Positions 26,670 through 34,554 of a stretch of 64,000 bases of DNA are shown here, one piece after another (positions within the stretch are counted from its first letter, which is position 1; the number at the start of each line of letters is the position of its first letter). Below the pieces are notes generated by a model that saw only the letters and a list, made by a program, of their open reading frames with translations, ran no database searches and had not been told where the DNA came from. The stretch is taken from the NCBI RefSeq assembly GCF_015222005.1, contig NZ_JADFFL010000001.1, forward strand, positions 186,001 to 250,000. The letters run 5' to 3'. This DNA is from Mucilaginibacter myungsuensis. GTDB lineage: Bacteria; Bacteroidota; Bacteroidia; Sphingobacteriales; Sphingobacteriaceae. Both the position numbers and the translations under genes were made by a program.

Positions 26670-27944
26670 ATGCAACCATCTAATACTACCAATACATTTA
26701 CCGGCTATCAAAAGGTCGTGATATTGCTTTTAGCCTTAACTCAGTTCACTGTTATACTGGACTTTATGGTCATGTCTCCACTTGGCGATATGCTGATGAA
26801 ATCTATGTCTTTAAAACCTTCGGCGTTCAGTTTGGCCGTGTCTGCCTATGCTATAAGCGCGGGTATCTCGGGCCTGTTGGCTGCGGGATTTGCAGATAAA
26901 TTCGACCGTAAAAAATTGTTGATGTTCTTTTACATCGGCTTCATCGTGGGTACGATATTGTGCGGCATCGCGCATACCTATGCGTTTTTAGTAGCTGCAC
27001 GAATCTTCACCGGTATATTTGGTGGCGTTATCGGTTCTATCTCTATGGCTATTGTAACCGATATATTTGCCATGCAGCAACGTGGCCGGGTAATGGGCTT
27101 TATGCAAATGGGATTTGGCGGCAGCCAGGTGTTAGGCGTACCTATCGGTTTAGCTTTAGCCAACAAATGGGGATGGGAAGCGCCGTTTTGGTTAGTTGCA
27201 GCTATCAGCGTGATCATAGCGGTGGCGATAGCGATCAAAATTCGCCCGGTTAACGAGCATTTAAAGATACAGCAGGACAAGTCACCGTTCTTGCATTTAT
27301 TGCACACGGTCAGTAAACGCGACTACCAGATCGGTTTCTTATGTACCGCTATGTTATCCATCGGTGGTTTTATGATGATGCCTTTCGGTAGCGCGTTCGC
27401 GATAAATAACTTAGGCATAAGTGATGCACAGTTACCGTTGTTGTTTATGGCGTCGGGTACTGCTTCGTTACTATTTATGCCGCTGATCGGTAAGGTTAGT
27501 GATAAGATAGATAAGTTTAAGATCTTTTTGGTCGCCTCTGTTTGGATGGCGATAATGTGCGTGATCTATACTAACCTTGGCGTAACAGCTTTACCAATAG
27601 TGATCGTACTGAATATTTTAATGATGACAGGTATGATGAGCCGGATGATACCATCATCGGCTTTGACCAGTGCGATACCGGCAATGGCTGACCGTGGTGC
27701 CTTCATGAGCATCAACGCTTCTTTACAACAAATAGCGGGCGGTATCGCCGCTATAATTGCAGGGATGATCGTATCTCAGCAAGGCAAAGGCACACCTTTA
27801 GAACATTACAACACCGTTGGCTATGTGATCGTGGGAATCACCATTGTCAGCATCTTTATGATGAACATGGTAAGCAAAATGGTTAAGAACCGCCAGGCAG
27901 ATAAGATGGTGGCAGAGAACGAATTGATGCATATCGAAGCCTAA
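26670..27944 (+). CDS. MFS transporter (drug/solute exporter type)
   Basis: A 424-residue 12-helix major facilitator of DHA1 style. Seen: the helix-1 segment VILDFMVMSPLGDML, the loop motif GFADKFDRKKLLMF after helix 2, helix-4 VAARIFTGIFGGVIG, and the motif-C-like region GFGGSQVLGVPIGLALANKWGW in helix 5. Export of a drug or metabolite is the common role in this family, but the substrate is unknown. The gene has its own strong promoter and is followed by rnhA after 90 bp. Confidence 0.88.
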   Translation: MQPSNTTNTFTGYQKVVILLLALTQFTVILDFMVMSPLGDMLMKSMSLKPSAFSLAVSAYAISAGISGLLAAGFADKFDRKKLLMFFYIGFIVGTILCGIAHTYAFLVAARIFTGIFGGVIGSISMAIVTDIFAMQQRGRVMGFMQMGFGGSQVLGVPIGLALANKWGWEAPFWLVAAISVIIAVAIAIKIRPVNEHLKIQQDKSPFLHLLHTVSKRDYQIGFLCTAMLSIGGFMMMPFGSAFAINNLGISDAQLPLLFMASGTASLLFMPLIGKVSDKIDKFKIFLVASVWMAIMCVIYTNLGVTALPIVIVLNILMMTGMMSRMIPSSALTSAIPAMADRGAFMSINASLQQIAGGIAAIIAGMIVSQQGKGTPLEHYNTVGYVIVGITIVSIFMMNMVSKMVKNRQADKMVAENELMHIEA

Positions 27945-27993
27945 GTAAGTTGAGTTTTGATAGTTCGATCAAGCTAAATCAGCTAAAAAAAGC

Positions 27994-28028
27994 TATTTTT
28001 GACATCCGGCATACCTATTCCGGATGTC
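27994..28028 (+). promoter_or_regulatory. -7 box and leader hairpin before rnhA
   Basis: TATTTTTG at 27994-28001 fits the -7 consensus. It is followed at once by a perfect 9-bp hairpin (28001-28009 with 28020-28028, loop of 10 nt) that ends 6 nt before the rnhA ATG. Nearly the whole leader would be in the stem. Confidence 0.5.
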
Positions 28029-28034
28029 AAGAAC

Positions 28035-28511
28035 ATGTCTACGATCCAACTATATACTGACGGCGCATCAAGCGGTAACCCCGGACCGGGAGGTTACGGT
28101 GCGATACTGCGGTCTGGTCAGCATTATAAAGAACTATCCCAGGGTTTCCGTAAAACCACAAACAACCGCATGGAATTATTAGCGGTTATCAAAGGACTGG
28201 AAGCCTTAAAAAGCCCCAATCAACAGGTCACAGTATACTCCGACTCAAAATATGTGATTGACTCCATTGAGAAGAAATGGTTGCAAGGTTGGGTAAAAAA
28301 AGGTTTTGCCGGTAAAAAGAATAAAGATCTTTGGTTACGATATCTTGAAGTAAGCCGCATCCACCAGATCCGTTTTATTTGGGTAAAAGGACACGCCGGG
28401 CACCCCGAGAACGAACGTTGCGACCAATTAGCCGTCGCCGCAGGTAAGCAAAAAGACCTATTGATCGATAGTGTTTTTGAAGCTGAAGCGATGCGCGGGG
28501 ATCTGCTGTAG
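28035..28511 (+). CDS. rnhA: ribonuclease HI
   Basis: A 158-residue RNase H that removes RNA from RNA-DNA hybrids. The start is the ATG at 28035, giving MSTIQLYTDGASSGNPGPGG, the usual N-terminus; an upstream in-frame TTG falls inside the -7 box. The catalytic carboxylates are visible: Asp9 in YTDG, Glu in NNRMELLAVI, Asp in VYSDSKYV and the last Asp in NERCDQLA. WLQGWVKKGFAGKKNKDLW is the basic handle region. The length is normal for single-domain RNase HI. Confidence 0.96.
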   Translation: MSTIQLYTDGASSGNPGPGGYGAILRSGQHYKELSQGFRKTTNNRMELLAVIKGLEALKSPNQQVTVYSDSKYVIDSIEKKWLQGWVKKGFAGKKNKDLWLRYLEVSRIHQIRFIWVKGHAGHPENERCDQLAVAAGKQKDLLIDSVFEAEAMRGDLL

Positions 28512-28527
28512 GTCGAATCTCATAGAG

Positions 28528-28564
28528 TTAGACTTACGAAGTTTTAAAAACTTCGTAAGTCTAA
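28528..28564. terminator. bidirectional terminator between rnhA and the phosphoesterase gene
   Basis: A perfect 14-bp inverted repeat (28528-28541 with 28551-28564), with a TTTTAAAAA centre that can extend pairing to about 18 bp. It lies between two convergent stops, 17 bp after rnhA and 5 bp before the phosphoesterase stop. Confidence 0.8.
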
Positions 28565-28568
28565 GGAA

Positions 28569-29063
28569 TCATCTCCCAACAAGCTCAATCACTTGCAGGT
28601 CGTACGCTTTGTTGCCGGTAACACTGAACTTGATCAACGTACGTACCTTATGCCAGCCATGCTTACCCGCCGCGCCGGGGTTAATATGTAAGCAATTGAT
28701 CTTAGGATCGAACATCACTTTCAAAATATGCGAATGCCCGCAGATGAACATCTGCGGAGGGTTAGCGTAGATCTCGGCACGGATAGCAGGATGGTATTTA
28801 CCCGGGTAGCCGCCGATATGCGTCATCCAGATATCCATTTCCTCACATTTAAAGCGAAGGTGCTCGGGGAACATCGTTCTTAGTTCACCACCGTCTATAT
28901 TACCATAGACGCCTTTTAAAGGCTTTAGAGCCGCCAGCTGATCAGCTACGTCGGTGTTGCCGAAATCGCCCGCATGCCAGATCTCGTCCACATTGTCAAA
29001 ATGACGCAGGATGTTATCGTCGATGTAACTGTGAGTGTCGGAGATCAAACCTATGCGTTTCAT
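28569..29063 (-). CDS. metallophosphoesterase, YfcE/MJ0936 family
   Basis: A 164-residue calcineurin-fold phosphodiesterase, started at the ATG 29061-29063 (MKRIGLISDTHSYID). The dimetal motifs are complete: ISDTHS (Asp-x-His), HAGDFGN, VYGNIDG, MTHIGGYPG and CGHSHILK. The ending LHINPGAAG is typical of YfcE-like enzymes, which cleave phosphodiesters in vitro; the cellular substrate is unknown. It is followed on its 5' side by a palindromic repeat element (29080-29188), so co-transcription with trmN6 is uncertain. Confidence 0.93.
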   Translation of the reverse strand: MKRIGLISDTHSYIDDNILRHFDNVDEIWHAGDFGNTDVADQLAALKPLKGVYGNIDGGELRTMFPEHLRFKCEEMDIWMTHIGGYPGKYHPAIRAEIYANPPQMFICGHSHILKVMFDPKINCLHINPGAAGKHGWHKVRTLIKFSVTGNKAYDLQVIELVGR

Positions 29064-29079
29064 AATTATTCTCAAACAA

Positions 29080-29188
29080 CGTCATTGCGAGCGCAGTGTG
29101 GCGATCCCCTACAGGAAGGTTCGAAATACAGAGCCGCTCTGCTTATCAGGGATCGTGACGTCGCTGATATAAGCTCCTCGCAATGACG
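29080..29188. repeat. palindromic intergenic repeat element
   Basis: Terminal 12-bp inverted repeats (29080-29091 CGTCATTGCGAG, 29177-29188) and an inner pair (cgatccc 29102-29108, gggatcg 29149-29155) make a nested hairpin of about 109 bp. The CGTCATTGCGAG ends are the kind seen in dispersed Bacteroidota REP-like elements; this is recalled, not searched. Confidence 0.75.
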
Positions 29189-29196
29189 TGTTCTTT

Positions 29197-29910
29197 TTAA
29201 AAAATGGTAAAAAAATCTCTCAAAGCATCCTCATATTGTTTCGAGTATCGCTTTGGTTCATTATATATAACAAACTGTTTTTCAACAGTTTTTAAACTAT
29301 TCAAACTAAACATCAGCATTTGCCGATGCGGCGCAAAATCTGGGTAAGATAAAACATTGATCTGCTCGTTTAAAAACAGTTCAGCGTCCATTGCTAAACC
29401 CTTAACCAACTCTGCTGTGTCGATCGGCAAGATCAGCCAAAGTGATCCTGGCTTCGTTAAATGCGCAGCTGAATGACGAATCAGGTCCTCAAAAAATCCG
29501 ACATCTGCATGCTTTGCTAACTTCTTCTCCGCGCCCGGAGATGCCAGCGAGTTAATGTAAAACGGCGGGTTAGAAACTATCAGATCGTACCGCGCATCAG
29601 GATGCGAATTAAAAAAGTCCTCGAACGAGGAAGCGTCCAAACGCAACCGCCCTTTGAAAGTCGAATTTTTAAAATTAGCTTCTGCTGTTTGGGCAGCGGC
29701 CCGGTCTATTTCAACCGCGTCGATATTAGCTCCGGGGAAACGTTGAGCCAGCATTAAGGCGATCACTCCCGTTCCAGTGCCAATGTCCAGTATCGTTTTA
29801 GGCTGATCGGCAGATGCCAGCGCACCAAGGATCGCGCCATCGGTATTTACCTTCATGGCACAATTGCTCTGGTCTACATCAAACCGCTTAAAACGGAACA
29901 GGTTGCTCAT
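29197..29910 (-). CDS. trmN6: tRNA1(Val) (adenine(37)-N6)-methyltransferase, TrmN6/YfiC type
   Basis: A 237-residue class I SAM methyltransferase. The N-terminus FRFKRFDVDQSNCAMKVNTDGAILGA is the family hallmark. SAM-binding LDIGTGTGVIALMLAQR and VEIDRAA follow, then the N6-adenine catalytic motif NPPFY at about residue 119. It would methylate A37 of tRNA-Val. The start lies 5 bp after the VOC gene stop, so the two form an operon. An alternative substrate cannot be excluded, since closely related families differ in target. Confidence 0.9.
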   Translation of the reverse strand: MSNLFRFKRFDVDQSNCAMKVNTDGAILGALASADQPKTILDIGTGTGVIALMLAQRFPGANIDAVEIDRAAAQTAEANFKNSTFKGRLRLDASSFEDFFNSHPDARYDLIVSNPPFYINSLASPGAEKKLAKHADVGFFEDLIRHSAAHLTKPGSLWLILPIDTAELVKGLAMDAELFLNEQINVLSYPDFAPHRQMLMFSLNSLKTVEKQFVIYNEPKRYSKQYEDALRDFFTIF

Positions 29911-29915
29911 CCCAA

Positions 29916-30302
29916 TTAACTTTCGTAAAACTCTATCGGCAAACCATCCGGATCTGCAATAAAGGTGAAGCGTTTGCCGGTGTATTCGTCCACCCTTATC
30001 GGTTCAGAGATCACAGCATGCGAGTCCAGCTCAGCCACGATAGTATCCAGATCATCCACCTCAAAGCACAAGTGGCGTAGACCTGCGGACTCCGGCCTCG
30101 ACGGACGGGCCGGCGGGTTAGGGAACGAGAACAACTCGATCTGATAAAGATCATTCACCGCCAGATCCAATTTGTAAGAGTCGCGCTGCTCGCGGTAAAC
30201 TTCTTGTACAATGGTCAATCCCAATACTTCGGTATAAAAACGTTTGGATACCGCATAATCCGAACAGATGATGGCGATGTGGTGGACGCGGTTGAGTTTC
30301 AT
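29916..30302 (-). CDS. VOC family protein (glyoxalase-like, YaeR/GloA2 type)
   Basis: A 128-residue vicinal-oxygen-chelate protein with two beta-alpha-beta-beta-beta modules: VHHIAIICSDYAVSKRFYTEVLG (His7 a metal ligand), QIELFSF (Glu), LRHLCFEVDDLD (His) and FIADPDGLPIEFYE (Glu). The four ligands fit a glyoxalase I-like metal site. The exact substrate is unknown; YaeR homologues are annotated as lactoylglutathione-lyase-like. It is the first gene in an operon with trmN6. Confidence 0.9.
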   Translation of the reverse strand: MKLNRVHHIAIICSDYAVSKRFYTEVLGLTIVQEVYREQRDSYKLDLAVNDLYQIELFSFPNPPARPSRPESAGLRHLCFEVDDLDTIVAELDSHAVISEPIRVDEYTGKRFTFIADPDGLPIEFYES

Positions 30303-30373
30303 GTTTTCTTTAGGTTAGAGGTTAAAGGCGAAAGGTAAAAGGTTTTTGATCGCGACCTGCACAACCTTAAAGC

Positions 30374-30400
30374 AAAAAGGGAAAGCATAACCTTTCCCCT
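30374..30400 (-). terminator. putative terminator of purL, within a purine-rich repeat
   Basis: On the minus strand, an A/G-rich stem (aaaggggaaag paired with ctttccctttt, one bulge) with a short loop is followed by a T-rich stretch. It lies about 30 bp past the purL stop. The surrounding 30320-30345 carries imperfect AAAGG(C/T)GAAAGG repeats like those at 40290-40325. Confidence 0.5.
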
Positions 30401-30430
30401 TTTACTTTTATGCTTTCACCTTATCAAAAA

Positions 30431-32656
30431 TTATTCGCCTAATATGACGTGTAATACGTTATCGTGTACTAATTTAATATCATGGATGTTACCGAATGGC
30501 TCATCGTCAATTAGCAGGTTGCCTTCTTTGGCAACGGTACCTAACAGACTGAATTCAACTTCGCTGGTAGCCATCAACTCGATAAAACGCTCCTGATCTG
30601 CAGGAGCCACACTTACCACGATACGGCCCTGAGCCTCGCCAAATAAGAAGGCGTCCTTGCGGATGTTAGCGTCAGAGGCGATATCAAAACCTAAACCGTT
30701 TGGCATGGCCGATTCGGTCAGGGTGATGAATAGGCCACCGTCAGCCACGTCGTGCGCAGACTGGATGATTTTGTTAGTGATCAGTTGTTTGATCACCTGA
30801 TGGGTATCATATTCTTTATCCAGATCAAAGTAAGGAGCCGGAGCTTTCAGGATCTTGTGGTAAGATGCCAGATACTGAGATGATGCGATATCATTAACCG
30901 ACTCGCCGATCAGGTAGATCAGGTCATCAGGCTGTTTAAAGTCAAGTGTCATCAGATTATCAAGATCATCCATTACACCTAACATACCAATGGTAGGCGT
31001 TGGGAATACCGGGCCTTCGTCTGATGATTGGTTGTAAAAACTTACGTTACCACCGGTTACCGGGGTCTCGAATTTGGTACAAGCCTCGCCCATACCTTTG
31101 ATCGCACCTACGAACTGCCAGTAAACCTCTGGGATGTAAGGGTTACCAAAGTTTAAACAGTTGGTGATCGCTACCGGCTCGCCACCTGCGCAGGTGATGT
31201 TACGGGCAGCCTCGGCAACGGCAATAGCGCAACCTTTTTGCGGATCGGCGTAAACGTAACGTGAGTTACAATCAACAGTGATCACAATAGCTTTATCGGT
31301 ATCTTTCACAGCCACAACTGCCGCGTCGCTCGGGCGGTTGGTGGTCATGGTAGATGTACCGATCATCGAATCATATTGGTCGGTTACCCAACGTTTAGAT
31401 GCAATGTTCGGGTGACCTATCAGGTGCTCGGCAACCTCAACCAAATTGGTAGGCTCCGGCACGTCGTCGATATTGAATTTTTGGTTCTCGGCGTAGTAAG
31501 CAGGCTCTTTGTATTCGCGTTGGTAAACTGGTGCACCGCCACCTAACACCAGGTCATCAGCAGGCACGTCGGCAACTAATTCGCCATCCATATAGTAATG
31601 AAGACGTTGCGTATCGGTAACCTCACCTATCTGCACGCAGTTCAGGTCCCACTTATCAAAGATCGCCTGTACTTCGTCTTCGCGGCCTTTTTCAACCACG
31701 ATCAGCATACGCTCCTGAGACTCTGACAACAGGATCTCGAACGGTTTCATATTGTCCTGACGGGTAGGCACTTTATCAAGGTCGATACGCATACCGTGCT
31801 CGCCTTTGGCGCTCATCTCTGAGTTAGAGCAAATGATACCGGCGGCACCCATATCCTGCATACCAATCACAGCACCGGTCTTGATCACCTCTAAAGTAGC
31901 CTCTAATAACAATTTTTCCTGGAACGGGTCACCAACCTGAACAGCAGGCAAGTCGTTCACAGAGTCTGCGCTGATATCTTTAGACGCGAAAGCCGCGCCG
32001 TGTATACCGTCTTTACCCGTAGCCGAACCCACGATGTAAACCGGGTTGCCAACGCCGTAAGACGTTGCCGAAACGGTCTCACCAGCCTTAACGATACCGG
32101 CCGAGAAAGCGTTAACCAAAGGATTGATGTTATAGCATTCGTCAAAGAACAATTCGCCGCCCACAGTTGGGATACCGAAAGCGTTACCATAATGACTGAT
32201 ACCTTTAACAACGCCTTTAACTAACCATTTGGTCTTGTCTAAAGAAAGGTCGCCGAAACGCAATGAATTCAATTGCGCGATGGGGCGTGCACCCATGGTA
32301 AAAATATCACGGTTGATACCACCTACACCGGTAGCCGCACCTTGGTAAGGCTCTAATGCCGAAGGGTGATTATGAGATTCGATCTTAAAAGCACAACCGA
32401 TACCGTCGCCCAGATCAACCAGACCGGCATTCTCCTCGCCTGCTTTGGCCAACATACGCGGACCATCTTTTGGCAAAGTTTTAAGCCATGTAATAGAGTT
32501 TTTATACGAGCAATGCTCGCTCCACATTACCGAGAAGATAGACAATTCGGTAAAGTTGGGCACGCGGCCAAGTATTTCAATAATGCGATCGTATTCTGCT
32601 GGTAGAAGTCCCAGATCTTTAGCTGTTTCGACGGTGGTCAATTGCTGTTGCTCCAA
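30431..32656 (-). CDS. purL: phosphoribosylformylglycinamidine synthase subunit PurL
   Basis: A 741-residue FGAM synthase large subunit of the small (PurS/PurQ-dependent) type. It amidates FGAR to FGAM with ATP and ammonia in purine synthesis. N-terminal TVETAKDLGLLPAEYDRI and ELSIFSVMWSEHCSYKNS (catalytic His), SHNHPSALEPYQGAATGVGGINRDI, GMQDMGAAGIICSNSEMSAKG and TGGNVSFYNQS are all in place. The start codon is a TTG (32654-32656 on the minus strand): no in-frame ATG lies before residue 44, and TTG opens the conserved N-terminus MEQQQLTTVETAK. It stands alone, with no purS or purQ adjacent. Confidence 0.95.
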   Translation of the reverse strand: MEQQQLTTVETAKDLGLLPAEYDRIIEILGRVPNFTELSIFSVMWSEHCSYKNSITWLKTLPKDGPRMLAKAGEENAGLVDLGDGIGCAFKIESHNHPSALEPYQGAATGVGGINRDIFTMGARPIAQLNSLRFGDLSLDKTKWLVKGVVKGISHYGNAFGIPTVGGELFFDECYNINPLVNAFSAGIVKAGETVSATSYGVGNPVYIVGSATGKDGIHGAAFASKDISADSVNDLPAVQVGDPFQEKLLLEATLEVIKTGAVIGMQDMGAAGIICSNSEMSAKGEHGMRIDLDKVPTRQDNMKPFEILLSESQERMLIVVEKGREDEVQAIFDKWDLNCVQIGEVTDTQRLHYYMDGELVADVPADDLVLGGGAPVYQREYKEPAYYAENQKFNIDDVPEPTNLVEVAEHLIGHPNIASKRWVTDQYDSMIGTSTMTTNRPSDAAVVAVKDTDKAIVITVDCNSRYVYADPQKGCAIAVAEAARNITCAGGEPVAITNCLNFGNPYIPEVYWQFVGAIKGMGEACTKFETPVTGGNVSFYNQSSDEGPVFPTPTIGMLGVMDDLDNLMTLDFKQPDDLIYLIGESVNDIASSQYLASYHKILKAPAPYFDLDKEYDTHQVIKQLITNKIIQSAHDVADGGLFITLTESAMPNGLGFDIASDANIRKDAFLFGEAQGRIVVSVAPADQERFIELMATSEVEFSLLGTVAKEGNLLIDDEPFGNIHDIKLVHDNVLHVILGE

Positions 32657-32721
32657 TGTTTGTAGTGTTTGGTAAGACGCTGCGAAGTTAGGAAAAATGT
32701 ATTAAATGTGCAGGTGTGCGG

Positions 32722-32775
32722 ATGTGCAAATATGAAGATGTTGGGAAAATGATAAATGTGCAAATATGAAGATGT
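32722..32775. repeat. degenerate tandem repeat, ATGTGCAAATATGAAGATGT
   Basis: The same 20-bp string occurs exactly at 32722-32741 and 32756-32775. Further shorter variants (gtgcggatgtg, tgcggatatgcaaatgtg) cover about 32705-32795. No coding frame was seen. It is part of the 447-bp gap between purL and the MATE gene. Confidence 0.8.
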
Positions 32776-32857
32776 GCGGATATGCAAATGTGATCATATC
32801 AGTAAATGGAACGGCATGGGGTCGGTTTGGTAATTTGAAAATGAACGGATAGTGGTT

Positions 32858-32965
32858 CTTAGGTCAGTGCAGCCCCGCTCTCCGTCCAAGTTTTGCCCCT
32901 CGCCCACAAGCTCGTCGCATGCAAAAGCTTTCCCTCCGATCGGGTTTAGGTCTAACGGTCAGTAG
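32858..32965. repeat. putative dispersed intergenic repeat element
   Basis: A GC-richer island starting near agtgcagccccgctctccg and ending near cgatcgggtttaggtctaacg, with a partial internal inverted repeat (aagttttgc / gcaaaagctt). The style resembles dispersed GC-rich elements common between genes in Bacteroidota. No ORF or tRNA was found in it. The identity is inferred from style only. Confidence 0.45.
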
Positions 32966-33020
32966 CAATAATTGGCAGGAGTCGTAATATTCATCTATGT
33001 TCTGTCGTCAACCTATGAAC

Positions 33021-33068
33021 GCTCCAACTTTACAACCTTCAAACATTCCAACGTTACAACATTCCACC
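33021..33068. repeat. degenerate tandem repeat of about 10-11 bp (ttCcAACnTTaCAAC type)
   Basis: Units such as ctccaactt, tacaacctt, caaacattcc, aacgttacaac and attccacc follow each other without a reading frame. It lies directly upstream of the MATE promoter. Confidence 0.55.
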
Positions 33069-33076
33069 AAATACCC

Positions 33077-33084
33077 TACCTTTG
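33077..33084 (+). promoter_or_regulatory. -7 box (TACCTTTG) of the MATE gene
   Basis: A perfect TAnnTTTG 19 nt before the ATG at 33104. It argues for this start and against upstream in-frame starts, which lie before it. Confidence 0.65.
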
Positions 33085-33103
33085 CCGTCCCCTCCCGAAA
33101 ATT

Positions 33104-34480
33104 ATGAAAGCCCTCTACCAAAAATACAAGCCGTTTTACCAGGATAACCTCAAATTAGCTATTCCTGTGGTGATATCGCAAGCCGGGCACGTGCTAACAC
33201 ATGTGAGCGACAGCGTGGTAGTAGGCCATTTTGCCGGGACGATAGCTTTGGCGGGAGTATCATTAGGCAACAATGTGTTCATGATATTAATGGTACTCGG
33301 ACTGGGTTTAAGTTACGGTATTACACCGCTGATCGCTCAGCATAACGGTCGCGAGAATTATGCCGAATGCGGTAGATTATTATCAAACAGTCTGTTCATC
33401 AACTTAAGTGTAGCTATCTTAACCTGCCTCCTGATCTTTTTAGGCATTGATAAAGTATTGGCAAGTCTGCACCAATCTCCTGAAGTGATCGAGCAAGCCA
33501 AGCCCTTTCTAAAACTGTTGGCGATATCATTTATCCCGATGCTGATCTTTAACACCTTTAAGCAATTTGCTGAGGGTTTGGGCTTTACTAAGCAAGCTAT
33601 GCAAATATCCATCTGGGGTAACGTGCTCAACATCATCTTGGGTGTAATCTTTGTAAAAGGCATGTTCGGCATCAAGCCCATGGGTATTGTTGGCGTAGGT
33701 TACAGCACGTTAATAGACCGTTGCATTATGGCGATATTGATGGGTGTGTTCGTATTCCGCTCGCCAAGGTTTAAAGTTTATCTGGAGAATTTTAGTCTGA
33801 GATTCATTGAGTGGGCACGATCATTACAATTACTGAAGATCGGTATCCCGGTGGCTCTACAGTATTTCTTTGAGGCTGGTGCATTTAGCGCGGCTGGTAT
33901 TATCATTGGTACGATAAGCCCGATAGCGCAGGCGGCTCACCAGGTGGCCTTGAGTATGGCGTCATTGACTTATATCATGGCAAGCGGCATTGCGGCGGCA
34001 ACGGCTATCAAGTCGGGTAATTACTTTGGCGCGGGAGACCCGGATGGCTTACGTAGTTCGGCTATATCGAGCTATCATATCGTTATCGCTTTTATGAGCA
34101 TTACTGCTTTGATATTTGCGCTCGGAAATAGTTTGATACCGTGGATCTATACTGAAGATAAGGCGGTAATAGCTATTGCTGCACAATTATTTATCATTGC
34201 AGCATTCTTCCAATTGTTTGATGGAACACAGGTAGTTGGCCTTGGTATATTAAGAGGTATGGGTGATGTAAACATACCAACGTTTATTACCTTATTCGCT
34301 TACTGGGTGGTTGGCTTACCGATCGGTTATTTTGTCGGTATATATTTAGGCCTGGGAGCGAACGGTATTTGGTATGGTTTAACGCTTGGGCTAATGGTTT
34401 CCTCGCTCCTGCTGTTCTTCCGGTTCCAGTTCATCAGTAAGAAAATGATCAGGCAGAAACCTACAACCGAAACCACTTAA
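33104..34480 (+). CDS. MATE family multidrug/Na+ antiporter
   Basis: A 458-residue protein of the NorM-type MATE family with about 12 membrane helices. The ATG at 33104 gives MKALYQKYKPFYQDNLKLAIPVVISQAGHVLTHVSDSVVVGHF, a standard MATE start; the frame upstream is repeat sequence. Family features: GLGLSYGITPLIAQHNGRENYAECGRLL, a short loop before the second half, IGIPVALQYFFEAGAFSAAGIIIG, AAHQVALSMASLTYIM, GVQ-type segment FDGTQVVGLGILRGMGD. It exports cationic drugs or metabolites in exchange for H+ or Na+. Confidence 0.93.
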   Translation: MKALYQKYKPFYQDNLKLAIPVVISQAGHVLTHVSDSVVVGHFAGTIALAGVSLGNNVFMILMVLGLGLSYGITPLIAQHNGRENYAECGRLLSNSLFINLSVAILTCLLIFLGIDKVLASLHQSPEVIEQAKPFLKLLAISFIPMLIFNTFKQFAEGLGFTKQAMQISIWGNVLNIILGVIFVKGMFGIKPMGIVGVGYSTLIDRCIMAILMGVFVFRSPRFKVYLENFSLRFIEWARSLQLLKIGIPVALQYFFEAGAFSAAGIIIGTISPIAQAAHQVALSMASLTYIMASGIAAATAIKSGNYFGAGDPDGLRSSAISSYHIVIAFMSITALIFALGNSLIPWIYTEDKAVIAIAAQLFIIAAFFQLFDGTQVVGLGILRGMGDVNIPTFITLFAYWVVGLPIGYFVGIYLGLGANGIWYGLTLGLMVSSLLLFFRFQFISKKMIRQKPTTETT

Positions 34481-34488
34481 AACAAGAA

Positions 34489-34511
34489 AACCTCCGTGGT
34501 TAGCGGAGGTT
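34489..34511. terminator. terminator hairpin between the MATE and serA genes
   Basis: A perfect 8-bp stem AACCTCCG/CGGAGGTT with a 7-nt loop. On the minus strand it is followed by a T-rich tail (TTTTCTTGTTTT), so it mainly serves serA. It lies between convergent stops. Confidence 0.75.
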
Positions 34512-34554
34512 CCTTATCCCACGAGGGGATTGTTTTAGAGAATTGTGAGGTGGA

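Noticed and set aside
26670..27944. MFS gene as part of the sulfatase operon
   Set aside because: It is on the opposite strand with its own perfect promoter.
32722..33068. CRISPR array
   Set aside because: The repeats are too irregular, with no unique spacers of constant length and no cas genes nearby.
32657..33103. Possible tRNA or ncRNA in the purL-MATE gap
   Set aside because: No cloverleaf could be drawn; the GC-rich part is better explained as a dispersed repeat.
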